From Alloscardovia sp963543015 (GTDB taxonomy: Bacteria; Actinomycetota; Actinomycetes; Actinomycetales; Bifidobacteriaceae): DNA of 64,000 bases. Made by a program: the position numbers and the translations under genes. Below the pieces are notes generated by a model. It was not told the origin of the DNA and did no database searches. It saw only the letters and a program-made list of their open reading frames with translations. The first letter of the stretch is position 1. Each line of letters begins with the position of its first letter. The stretch is from contig CAUTYZ010000002.1 of assembly GCA_963543015.1 (NCBI GenBank), positions 1-64,000 on the forward strand, in the 5' to 3' direction. Positions 43,859-52,990 of the stretch are shown piece by piece.

Positions 43859-45961
43859 CTAGTCTTCCTTCACAATAGGAAACCACACACCGTCGAAATT
43901 TTCAAGAGTTTCGCGCGAATTTGTAGAGAAAAATTGGATAAATTGAGGTTTTTCGCTATAAACGATCGCTCGGTGTGGATGAGAGGAGGAATATTCGCGG
44001 ATAAGCGCGTGAATATTGCGGGGAGGAGCTTCGTGAGTGCGAGGATTTAACGCTGAAGAGTGTACGCCGCTGATGAGTAAAGATTCTTCCCACACAGGTT
44101 TATCACGCTCGGGAACTGACGTGATAAATCGCGACCATGACGAGGTAGCAAGGATAAGGAAAATATGAGGATCATGGAGGAAGTTATGTATCGCATCTTG
44201 AGCGCTTTGAGAGGATGTGGATGTGAGCTCGACGAGTGCTATACGGCATGTGGATGATTCCTGACATGATGATGGAGGTTCAAGAATTATGCAGGAATAA
44301 CCATGATCGTTCTCTTCTGCATTTGAGGAAGTGCATGGATAGTCATGCGAGCGCTCTCGGCTCCATCCGCTTCTCAGGATAGACGAAAGAATACTGGACA
44401 TGTTGGCATGCATGGAGGAGGTACTCATGTCTGTTAGAAGGACAGGTGCCTTTTGCGGGAAAAGTATCTGCAGGTCATATGATGAGCGGCAGATGCCAGT
44501 ATCACTTTCCCCGATGGGAATCTCATGTGAAGACGATGTAGTGGGAGAAGAAGGGGATAAGTCATGAGGCAGCGGCTCGTCGAACAGTCGTGATGGAGCA
44601 TCTATGTGCATGAAGCGACAAGCCCACGAGCACGCGTGAATAAAACAGTCGGAAAGCGAGAAAGTATGTGCGGTTGGATTCTTTGCCTGTGTCTGTTCCT
44701 GGGCCAGAAGAGGAAGAGTTGAAGATACTGGTGCAGATAGTGGTGGTTGAGAAATGATACATGCCGTGGTCGCATTCCCATCGTTGATGAATGCTCCTCC
44801 CAGAAGGGAACGCGGAATTTTCGCAGCGGCAGTTGTTCCTAGTAAATCGAGAGACTGGAGAGGCTCTACGACACGTAAGCAGACGTGAATCGGCATATTT
44901 GCTTTGATATGAGTATTGACTTGGGTAAGAGGATTTTGCGTGCAGATAATGCAGTGAATTCCTAATGATCGTCCTAAGGATATGAGCGTAGAAAATTCCT
45001 GCGCGTACTCTGGGCGTGCAGATGTAAGAGCAAAAAATTCGTCAGCGATGACATAAATATGAGGGAGAGGAACGGTCAAATCGTCTATCGTCGATACGCC
45101 ATGGCGGGCAAGAAGTTGTTCACGGCGAATCATTTCGTCATGAACAGCGCGTACAGCTCGGGCAGCATGAGCGAGATCAAGATTGGATACAGAACCCACG
45201 CAATGGGGAAGATGACGAGCTGCGAGAAAAGTCGCTCCACCTTTAAAATCAAGGAAGATAAAATTAACCTCCTGGGGACTATTATGGCACGCCAATTCAT
45301 ACACCCACTGCTGAAGTAGCACAGACTTTCCTGAACCAGTTGTACCAGCGATGAGAGCGTGGGGACTGTGCTCTGATAAATTCACCATGACTGGTCGGTA
45401 ATCTGGCCCTGATCCTAACGTCACAGATTGCTGAGGTTCCAGCCAGGAATGGACGATATCTTTCCATGAGGGAACAGCTCTGAGCGGAAGACTATGGTGG
45501 GAAATTTCGACAAGGTCATGGAGAAGAATGTCATCTAGGTCGTTTCGTGACAGTGGCATGGGTGACGAGTGAGATTGTGCGGGCAGCGCATCATGGGCAT
45601 TATGCGAGCCTGAAGTGTGCGCTCTGCTCAGCGATGAGAGAGCTGTGACGCATGAGATGATCGCAGTGGGAAGAAGAATGACGAGATACATCCATTGTTT
45701 ATGGATGATCATCCAAATGAGCATGACGATATACCCAGCTATCGGTGAAGCGGCAAGGCAATAACGAACCCACGAGCGCTCCCACACATTCTTGCGAGAT
45801 GGAGGCGAGCTCTCATCGTGACGACGCGAGAACGAGGTACGGTGTGACGAGAGCGACCGACTCTGATACCGTGCCCGCGCCTGTTCCTGGGATGGTGCCT
45901 GCGAATGTGCCTGCATGTGGGTTTTCGTACGCTGAAAAATACGAGTAAAAAAGGATGCCAT
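43859..45961 (-). CDS. FtsK/SpoIIIE (EccC-like) domain membrane ATPase
   Basis: Membrane-anchored P-loop translocase of 700 aa. A Ser/Arg/Gln-rich cytoplasmic N-terminus is followed by two hydrophobic helices (about 66-84 and 91-108), then an FtsK/SpoIIIE ATPase domain with Walker A GTTGSGKS (206-213), Walker B FIFLDFKGG (235-242) and VIADEFFAL. The C-terminal third looks like a second, degenerate ATPase domain: it keeps hydrophobic strands (APVLLTDMSTSS, CIILEPPSS, IFLILATSS) but no Walker A. This layout resembles EccC/EssC of type VII secretion more than the DNA pump FtsK, which has four helices and a gamma domain. Substrate unknown; whiB follows. Confidence 0.82.
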   Translation of the reverse strand: MASFFTRIFQRTKTHMQAHSQAPSQEQARARYQSRSLSSHRTSFSRRHDESSPPSRKNVWERSWVRYCLAASPIAGYIVMLIWMIIHKQWMYLVILLPTAIISCVTALSSLSRAHTSGSHNAHDALPAQSHSSPMPLSRNDLDDILLHDLVEISHHSLPLRAVPSWKDIVHSWLEPQQSVTLGSGPDYRPVMVNLSEHSPHALIAGTTGSGKSVLLQQWVYELACHNSPQEVNFIFLDFKGGATFLAARHLPHCVGSVSNLDLAHAARAVRAVHDEMIRREQLLARHGVSTIDDLTVPLPHIYVIADEFFALTSARPEYAQEFSTLISLGRSLGIHCIICTQNPLTQVNTHIKANMPIHVCLRVVEPLQSLDLLGTTAAAKIPRSLLGGAFINDGNATTACIISQPPLSAPVSSTLPLLAQEQTQAKNPTAHTFSLSDCFIHACSWACRFMHIDAPSRLFDEPLPHDLSPSSPTTSSSHEIPIGESDTGICRSSYDLQILFPQKAPVLLTDMSTSSMHANMSSILSSILRSGWSRERSHDYPCTSSNAEENDHGYSCIILEPPSSCQESSTCRIALVELTSTSSQSAQDAIHNFLHDPHIFLILATSSWSRFITSVPERDKPVWEESLLISGVHSSALNPRTHEAPPRNIHALIREYSSSHPHRAIVYSEKPQFIQFFSTNSRETLENFDGVWFPIVKED

Positions 45962-46082
45962 ACCGCCACTATAGAAGTAACACGTATGACATCCTAATTC
46001 TCAGAACAATGTGAACCGATGTGGATAACTCGGGTGTGAAATCTCCATCTCTAGCAACCACATGAGGTGTTATGAGGACACA

Positions 46083-47615
46083 TTATTGACCGGTATATCC
46101 GCCCACGGCTGTGCCAGCAGCAATCGAGCCTTCATTGAGCTGAGCAAACAATTGAGTATTCTTCTCAGCATCCAAATGAACAGCAGAACCAATGCCACCT
46201 GGTTCATAGTCCAAATTGTCGTAATACACGCTGCCGGAAATTCCATTTGAACCCGATGCGTCACGGAAAGCAAGAGCCATAGAAATCATAGTTCCTGTGG
46301 ACGCATTCTTATCTACGGACAATGCCTTAAAAGTAGCCGATGCTACGCGCAGAGCCTTTGCAGGATTCGACAATGTACTTGCACTAGCAGCTTTATGCAT
46401 AATTGCGCTAATAACTTGGCGTTGACGCTTTGCACGACCGATATCGCCTTCAGGGTCGGCATAACGCATTCGCGCGAAGGCGAGAGCAGTTGTACCGTCT
46501 GCAGTATGGCAACCAGCGGTCCAATTCAAGGATGAATACGGATCGTTAACATCGTTGTCATAGCATAATTCCACTCCGCCGAGTGCATCTACGATGTTTG
46601 CGACACCATCAAAACCAATTTGAGCAATGTGGTCAATTTTCGTTCCTGTAATGCCTTCAACGGAAGAAATCAAAGCATCATAGCCTGCGTACTGAGCTAC
46701 AGCGTTAATCTTCATTCCCTGACCGTTGACCTCGACATAAGAATCACGAGGAATGGAAATGAGCGATGAAGGACCGCTACGAGGCTTAGTAAGAACGAGA
46801 ATAGTATCCGTTCTAAAACCGGTAACCTCTGCAGCATCACCATTGGCAACAGTTTGGCCATCGCGAGCATCTGAACCAAGAATGAGCCACGTATTCGCAG
46901 ACGAATTATCGGCAGCACTCGTCAAATCGATAGTACGATTGAGCTGACCATCGACCCAGAACCATCCCCATGTTCCCAAGCCAAGAGCGATGACTAAGAG
47001 AGAAATGAGAGTTACTGCAAGATAATGACCGAAACGTCCACGGCGACGAGGCTGAGATGCGAATGCGTGACCATCTCCACCACGACCATCTCCACCACGA
47101 CCGCCACCAGCGACTCCTGAAATTCGCGAAGCTTGAGCAGCAGAGGAGGCAGAAGTCGAAGCAGCGTATGAGCGTGGATTGCCTGAAGCTGACTGGTTCA
47201 TACGGCTGGATCGAGGAGCATACGATGGGGCAGCAGAAGAAGCAGCCGTCCCTGATGCTGTGTGTGGGTTAATTGCTCGAGTAGATCCTTGAGAGGTGCG
47301 ACGAGATGGATTCTGCGATGTTCCTCGTGAAGAAGAGGAGGTGCGAGAAGAATTGTGTCCAGCACCGCGGGATGACGATTCACGAGGAGAGAAACTTGGA
47401 GGAACGGACTGAGAAGCATTCTCGTGGCGGTCATGCTGCTGTTGTGATGAGCGAGCACCCGTTGTACGCGCTGACAATGTGCGCGCTGCAGAGCTACGAG
47501 AAGATCCCGATGAGTGTGAACCGTCCGAGCGAGAACGATTCGGAGCAAAACTTGGTGGTGGTACTTGCTCAGAGGAGGAGTTGTTCTCGTTGCTGTTGTT
47601 AGGAATTCTCGCCAT
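46083..47615 (-). CDS. LytR-CpsA-Psr (LCP) family ligase, first copy
   Basis: LCP phosphotransferase predicted to attach glycopolymers to peptidoglycan outside the membrane. A long Ser/Arg/Asn-rich cytoplasmic region (about 1-190) precedes one transmembrane helix (LAVTLISLLVIALGLGTWGW) and the LCP domain with LGSDARDG, FRTDTILVL, SIPRDSYVEV, VDALGGVELCYDNDV and LAFARMRYADPEGDIGR. These give the conserved Asp/Arg residues binding the polyprenyl pyrophosphate. 510 aa. Same strand as the second LCP gene 210 bases upstream; probably one cell-wall cluster. Confidence 0.9.
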   Translation of the reverse strand: MARIPNNSNENNSSSEQVPPPSFAPNRSRSDGSHSSGSSRSSAARTLSARTTGARSSQQQHDRHENASQSVPPSFSPRESSSRGAGHNSSRTSSSSRGTSQNPSRRTSQGSTRAINPHTASGTAASSAAPSYAPRSSRMNQSASGNPRSYAASTSASSAAQASRISGVAGGGRGGDGRGGDGHAFASQPRRRGRFGHYLAVTLISLLVIALGLGTWGWFWVDGQLNRTIDLTSAADNSSANTWLILGSDARDGQTVANGDAAEVTGFRTDTILVLTKPRSGPSSLISIPRDSYVEVNGQGMKINAVAQYAGYDALISSVEGITGTKIDHIAQIGFDGVANIVDALGGVELCYDNDVNDPYSSLNWTAGCHTADGTTALAFARMRYADPEGDIGRAKRQRQVISAIMHKAASASTLSNPAKALRVASATFKALSVDKNASTGTMISMALAFRDASGSNGISGSVYYDNLDYEPGGIGSAVHLDAEKNTQLFAQLNEGSIAAGTAVGGYTGQ

Positions 47616-47828
47616 GTCTACTTCTTCATTAAATGTGCTATATTAAATTCACTCAAGGAATGACTCTTACATCATGTCTATACCATTACCGGACCATTGC
47701 CGGTAAACGATAACGCTGACATGAGGCGTGCCGTGTGAGTTATAGCGGATACCCGCATGAAAGAGGAAAAGGTACGAGATTTGCGCCATAGTCCACACGA
47801 CACTTTTCATTTATACGTTGTACAGGTA

Positions 47829-49298
47829 CTAGTTACGGATACCGCAGAATGTGTAATTCAAATACTCATCAGCAAGTCCGATAGACCATCCGCTGGTTGG
47901 GGAGTAGATAACACCCGTTTCAGGATCTACTCGACCGCCGCTTGCTGGATCGATGAGCGTACCGTCTGCCTGAGTAATTAAGCCCGTATTTGGATCAGGA
48001 GTATTAGACGACGAATTGCTTTGCGACGAATTATCCTGAGAAGTTGAGGACGAACTGTCAGACTGAGTATTTGTAGAGTTCGACTGTGAATCTGAAGACT
48101 GTGAGTTAGAAGACTGTGAATCGGACTTCGAATCAGACTTCGAATTCGAGCTCGAAGAAGAGCTTGATGTATCAGTAGAAGTATCTGTCAATGGCTTATC
48201 CTCGCGGATACGAGTCCACAAATCCTCAGCTTCAGAAGTCCACACCACGCGGTTTGGATCTTGAGGCCAGTTTGCGACAGGGACTGTTTGTGCGTAAATT
48301 CCAGATGTCTTAAAATTGCGCAGACTCGATGCTAAGCCGATAAGAGTGCTGGAGTCAGCAAGACCTTCTGAAATATTCAAAGACTGGAGTGCTGTATTTG
48401 CGAGCTGATACAACTTATCAAAGTTAGTCAAGAAATTCTGCTTCAAAGCCTCGCGGATAAGCATCTTAATGAGATATTGCTGACGTACTGTACGCATAAC
48501 GTCCGAGCCATCGCCAAGTCCGTGACGAATGCGAGCGTACTGAGTTGCATTCTGACCGTCCAAATGGTTGAGACCATGCTGAAGAGCCAAGTTTGTATTT
48601 GCGTCGCTAAAATCTTGGCTAATGCATACGTCAACGCCGCCCAAAGCGTCAATCATATTCTTCAATCCGCTAAAGTCCACAGTGATGAACTGGGAAATGC
48701 TCAAACCAGTCAGAGCGTTGATAGCGCTCAGCGAGCAACTTGCAGCAGAAGCAAGGTCGCCACCCTGATTGTATGCGTTGGCAAAAATTGAGTTGAACAT
48801 AACGTTCGTCTGTGCTGGAATAGTTCCATTACTTGTCGCACAGCTTGGAACGGACACGATAGAATCACGAGGAATAGAGACTATATCGATAAACTTACGG
48901 TCTGCAGAGATGTGCACAACCATCGTGGTATCCGCTTGGTGATTGCCGGTATTATCAGCACCGTCACCACTAATTGCTGCATTAGCGCCATCGCGGCTAT
49001 CGGTACCGAAGACAGCGATATTGAGAGCTTTTCCAGCATTCGGATCGACGATTTCTTGCTTGATATTTTTCTGAGAAATAACTTGAACGCGAGCATTGCT
49101 GACAGTTTGAGCAAACTGAGCGTAGACACTTGCGAAAACGCTTCCGATGAAGACAATTACAGCAACCAGAACGATAGAAATTGCGCGTAACCATGAGAAT
49201 GGTGCACGGTATCCAAAAGCGTGTGCTGGTGCGGAAGACAGCTTAGCGCGTTGCATACTTGAACCAGAATGCTTCGATTTACGTTGAGTCACTCTCAT
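47829..49298 (-). CDS. LytR-CpsA-Psr (LCP) family ligase, second copy
   Basis: Second LCP protein, 489 aa. Basic cytoplasmic segment, transmembrane helix (about 36-60, AISIVLVAVIVFIGSVFA), accessory region, then LCP domain with VFGTDSRDG, ADTTMVVHI, SIPRDSIVSV, MIDALGGVDVCIS and YARIRHGLGDGSD. After the domain comes an extracellular Ser/Asn/Gln/Asp-rich tail (about 370-440) and a small domain repeating GxxIDPASGGRVDPETG. ATG 49298 follows AGAGGAAAGG. Unlike the first copy, its low-complexity part is outside the cell. Confidence 0.91.
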   Translation of the reverse strand: MRVTQRKSKHSGSSMQRAKLSSAPAHAFGYRAPFSWLRAISIVLVAVIVFIGSVFASVYAQFAQTVSNARVQVISQKNIKQEIVDPNAGKALNIAVFGTDSRDGANAAISGDGADNTGNHQADTTMVVHISADRKFIDIVSIPRDSIVSVPSCATSNGTIPAQTNVMFNSIFANAYNQGGDLASAASCSLSAINALTGLSISQFITVDFSGLKNMIDALGGVDVCISQDFSDANTNLALQHGLNHLDGQNATQYARIRHGLGDGSDVMRTVRQQYLIKMLIREALKQNFLTNFDKLYQLANTALQSLNISEGLADSSTLIGLASSLRNFKTSGIYAQTVPVANWPQDPNRVVWTSEAEDLWTRIREDKPLTDTSTDTSSSSSSSNSKSDSKSDSQSSNSQSSDSQSNSTNTQSDSSSSTSQDNSSQSNSSSNTPDPNTGLITQADGTLIDPASGGRVDPETGVIYSPTSGWSIGLADEYLNYTFCGIRN

Positions 49299-49764
49299 AC
49301 CTTTCCTCTGTGTATCTCACCTATTTTACAGAAGCATCGTGAAAAAAGTGGGTAGTGCGCGCTATATTTACACACTTTTCTTGAGAAATAGTGAGAAATC
49401 TCGTTGGATTCAGCGGTACATCAATTATTTTGCACGATTGCCCGAATGATGCGTAAACGGATATAAACGGTCATATGCGGTTATATGCGTGCCGTTTGCC
49501 CGCGAGATTACGGGGAAGTCCTCAGAAATCTCAAGTCAGCGATGAAAATGCATCATACGTATGACGTTCGCCACGAGATGTACTGACACGACGTACTGGC
49601 ACGACGTCTCGGCTGACATATCTGACAAATCTGTAAGGATACCTGTTCGGGAAACGAGAAGGAATCTAAAAAGAATATGAGAAAGAATATAAAGAGTGTA
49701 AAGACCGTGTTCGTAAAACTGAAGTTTTTCCTGATATTCCGCCCGATAAACTAAGGTAGGACAT
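49299..49764. other. Intergenic region between divergent LCP and GT2 genes
   Basis: 466 bases. It must hold the promoters of the LCP genes (minus) and of the GT2-DUF5719 pair (plus). Short direct repeats such as GACGTACTG (near 49580-49605) and a run of GAAAGAATATAAAG-like sequence are seen; no gene and no clear boxes. Confidence 0.45.
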
Positions 49765-52700
49765 GTGAATAGATTGCATCATAGTACCGAAATGACGCGT
49801 GAAGCAGATATGCGCAAGGTCAATGGCCTTCCGCAAATTTTCGTTCAAGCAGCTCGACAGCTCGAGCCACGCATTGATCAGCGTATTGATTCAAGCATCG
49901 CAGCGGTTATTACCGTTGAAGAGGACACTCGTTATCTTGCTGATACATTTGCAGCAGTGATGAATCAGACGGTTCTTCCTGGATGCGTGCTGGTCGTCAA
50001 TTGTGCCGATGATGCAGAAAAGACACAAGGCACGGATGAAAGATTGCAGCAAACAGCACTTGACGTATTCCCAACGCATGCTGAGGTTGTTGCATCGCAT
50101 GGTCGTTCATATGGTGAAGCTGTCACTCATGCGATTAACCATGCGCTGGATTCGGGCTTGATTGCGAACTCTGTAGAATACTTATGGCTTTTGCATGACG
50201 ATTCTCGTCCGTTTGATGACTCATATGTCGATACGATGAACGAAGTACGTCATAATAACGCTTCCGCAAGTTTAATTGGTGCTAAGCAGCTGAGCTGGGA
50301 CGGGGAAGTCCTCGCTAATGTCGGCTACTATGCGCAATCGCGTCATCGTATTACATCGCTTGTCGTGGACGGTGAAACTGACCAAGATCAGTATGATTCT
50401 CGTCAAGATGTGTATGCAGTTTCTCTGACAGGTGCATTTGTGCGCATTTCTGATTGGATGCGTTTGGGTGGCTTTGCTGCTGCCTTGGGAACTTTTGGAC
50501 AATCTCGCGATTTTGGACGACGCGTTTCTCGTTCAGGAGGACGCGTCATCGTGGAACCACGTGCGCGTATAGGTCATCGTCGTGCGCGTTTTGAAGGTGT
50601 GCGTACACCACGTGGTGCAGTGCATGAGACAATTGCGGATGATCTGCGTACATATCGCAACAGTGCGTTGGGTGTGCTGTCGTCTCGTGATGCATATTTC
50701 TATTCCGATGTAAGCATTCTTCGTTGGATTTATTTGTGGCCATTAAGCATTCTTGTAGCATTCGGTCGTACAATTGCTGGCTTTGTGCACAAGCAGCCGT
50801 ATGACGCTTTATGCGAATTCCTCATGCCGTGGCGAAATCTCGTTCATTTCGGATCTATCGCTTCTGCGCGAAGAACGTTGAGTAGTGTGCAAAAATTGTC
50901 TTTGTCAAAGCTAGGATCACTGACTGCTAGTTCTGAGCAAGTGCGCGTGTATCGTGATCACATCAGTGATTTATTTGCGCAATATAACAATAAAGTTATC
51001 AGCCCAATGGTGCGTAAACATTTGCGTGAACTGGCGCGCAAGCGTTATACATGGCTGGCTGTAGCTGCCGTTCTCGCTTTTGTCATCAATAGCGCTGTGA
51101 ATTTTGCAGCTTTGCGCAGTCTGTTCACAGGTCAGCATTTGGCATCCGATACGCTCATTTCGACTGCATCATCCACATCGAATCTTTTCACTGCAGCAAC
51201 GACTCCATATAGTTTTGCATCTCTTACGGGGCAGGCTGTCCCTGCATCGCCATTCTTACTTGTGTATGCGCTGCTGTCTTTGCTGACGTTCGGACATGCG
51301 TATGCAACGAGCGCAGTTATTATTCTTATCGCGGCTCCTGCGGCTGTCATGAGTATGTGGGCGTTGGCGGGTATCTTCACTCGTTCTAATGTCGCTCGTA
51401 TTACTGTGGCGCTGACATGGCTCGCTTCGGGATTCTTCTTAGGAGTGTTCGTTACGGGTAATCTTCCTATGATGCTGACGTATGTATTCTTGCCTGCAGG
51501 TGCTGCATTTGCGGCAAAGGCAGTGGGTGTATATCAGGCTGAAGAACCAATTGAGTCTGGGCCTTCCATTCAGGCAAGCGCATGGGCTGGATTGTGCTTC
51601 GCGGTGGTTGCGGCATGCGAGCCTCAGCTCTTCTTAGTCATGCTGATCGTGGGAATTGTGCTCACAATTTTGTACCGTCATCACGTCTTGATGATTGCAT
51701 CGATGGGTATTCCTGCTTTAGCTGTTCTTGCTCCGACAATTATCGCGGTTATTCGTCAGCCACGATCTTTTGCTCAACTTTTTGCAGATGTGGCGTATAG
51801 CCAGATGGATTCGGTACAGGGGACAAGTATGACACGCATTTTTGTCCCTTCGGGAGCACCTTTGTGGGGGTCGCAATTCTTAGGAACTCTCGTCATGATG
51901 GTCAGTGTCGTCGTGCTTGCTATTCTCGTTCTTATGGCAATTGCTTCACTGACTATTCCGTCGTTGATGAAACCATCGCGCAGCATGTGGGTTGTTATCG
52001 TGGTTGGCTTGGGATTGTCGGTCGTAGTGCCGCATATTGCTATCGCTTTGGGTGTCAATGGAATTGTCTACGCATCTATAATTCCAGCAAGTGCAGTAGT
52101 TGCGATGAGCGTTTTGACATGCATCGCTATGATGTCCGGTCCTGCTACAGCACAGTTTGTATCAGTATTGACGCAGGATAAAATTGAGCGTGCAGCTCAA
52201 GAAGAAGCAATTGAAGACCCAGCTTTGCACGGTCTCGAACGCTCGCCAGCGCGAACAGCATTCGCCGTCACACGTGGATTTGCAGTGGTGATGTGCGCAT
52301 TGCTTATGGTGACATGGGCTGCTGGAACAGTGCCATACTTTGCGGCGAATAGTTCACAGTCGGCGTTGGCTTCTACACAGTCGGCCTCATCAGCGAACAG
52401 CGCGACCGTCACATATTCGCCGGTCCGTGTCAGCTCCCAGACTTTGCCAATTGTCGCGCAAGATTACGTCACAGCAAGTCCAGCACGACGCATCGTTGTC
52501 GTTCGTTTTGATGGAGGCAACACGATTAGCTACTCCATTTTGGGCAGTGCTCACGGCGATATCATCAATTCTTCTGCAGCAGTAGATGCTCAGCAGGCAG
52601 CAGGTCTTATGAACGATGCAGCTGAAAGCAAAGTGGCGAATGCTCTTGCACAGCTTGCGGAAAGCAATGATGATAATGCAATTTCTGCATTAAGTGATGC

Positions 52701-52989
52701 AGGAATTGGCGGAATTTATGCTGAATATACGGGAAATGATAGCGAATTTAGTTCGTTCATTTCGAATGTTTCCGCCGTTAATAACACGGAAACTGTGGTC
52801 AATAATGATCAGGGTGCGTATATTCGTATCTCTATCAAGGCTGCAACCGAGCAGGGTGTGGATATGAGTGGCTTCGACCGTGCTCAGCAGAGCATCGAGC
52901 GGTATGTATGGGTTATCGCGATGAGCATTATCGGTCTCATATATGTGATTTTGGGACTTCCACGCGTCTTCGCACGAGGAGAGGAATAA
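49765..52989 (+). CDS. Large membrane glycosyltransferase, family 2
   Basis: 1074-aa integral membrane protein. The N-terminal cytoplasmic GT-A domain (about 40-290) has VAAVITVEEDTRYLADTFAAV, LLHDDSRPFDDS (DxD-like metal site), VYAVSLTGAFVRISDWMRLGGF. At least ten hydrophobic helices follow from about residue 325, with a last one at the C-terminus and an extracellular Ser/Ala-rich segment before it. Such GT2 proteins sit beside DUF5719 and LCP genes in actinobacteria and are thought to build a cell-wall or capsule polymer. GTG 49765 follows TAAGGTAGGA. One base separates it from the next gene. Confidence 0.87.
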   Translation: MNRLHHSTEMTREADMRKVNGLPQIFVQAARQLEPRIDQRIDSSIAAVITVEEDTRYLADTFAAVMNQTVLPGCVLVVNCADDAEKTQGTDERLQQTALDVFPTHAEVVASHGRSYGEAVTHAINHALDSGLIANSVEYLWLLHDDSRPFDDSYVDTMNEVRHNNASASLIGAKQLSWDGEVLANVGYYAQSRHRITSLVVDGETDQDQYDSRQDVYAVSLTGAFVRISDWMRLGGFAAALGTFGQSRDFGRRVSRSGGRVIVEPRARIGHRRARFEGVRTPRGAVHETIADDLRTYRNSALGVLSSRDAYFYSDVSILRWIYLWPLSILVAFGRTIAGFVHKQPYDALCEFLMPWRNLVHFGSIASARRTLSSVQKLSLSKLGSLTASSEQVRVYRDHISDLFAQYNNKVISPMVRKHLRELARKRYTWLAVAAVLAFVINSAVNFAALRSLFTGQHLASDTLISTASSTSNLFTAATTPYSFASLTGQAVPASPFLLVYALLSLLTFGHAYATSAVIILIAAPAAVMSMWALAGIFTRSNVARITVALTWLASGFFLGVFVTGNLPMMLTYVFLPAGAAFAAKAVGVYQAEEPIESGPSIQASAWAGLCFAVVAACEPQLFLVMLIVGIVLTILYRHHVLMIASMGIPALAVLAPTIIAVIRQPRSFAQLFADVAYSQMDSVQGTSMTRIFVPSGAPLWGSQFLGTLVMMVSVVVLAILVLMAIASLTIPSLMKPSRSMWVVIVVGLGLSVVVPHIAIALGVNGIVYASIIPASAVVAMSVLTCIAMMSGPATAQFVSVLTQDKIERAAQEEAIEDPALHGLERSPARTAFAVTRGFAVVMCALLMVTWAAGTVPYFAANSSQSALASTQSASSANSATVTYSPVRVSSQTLPIVAQDYVTASPARRIVVVRFDGGNTISYSILGSAHGDIINSSAAVDAQQAAGLMNDAAESKVANALAQLAESNDDNAISALSDAGIGGIYAEYTGNDSEFSSFISNVSAVNNTETVVNNDQGAYIRISIKAATEQGVDMSGFDRAQQSIERYVWVIAMSIIGLIYVILGLPRVFARGEE

Positions 52990-52990
52990 G

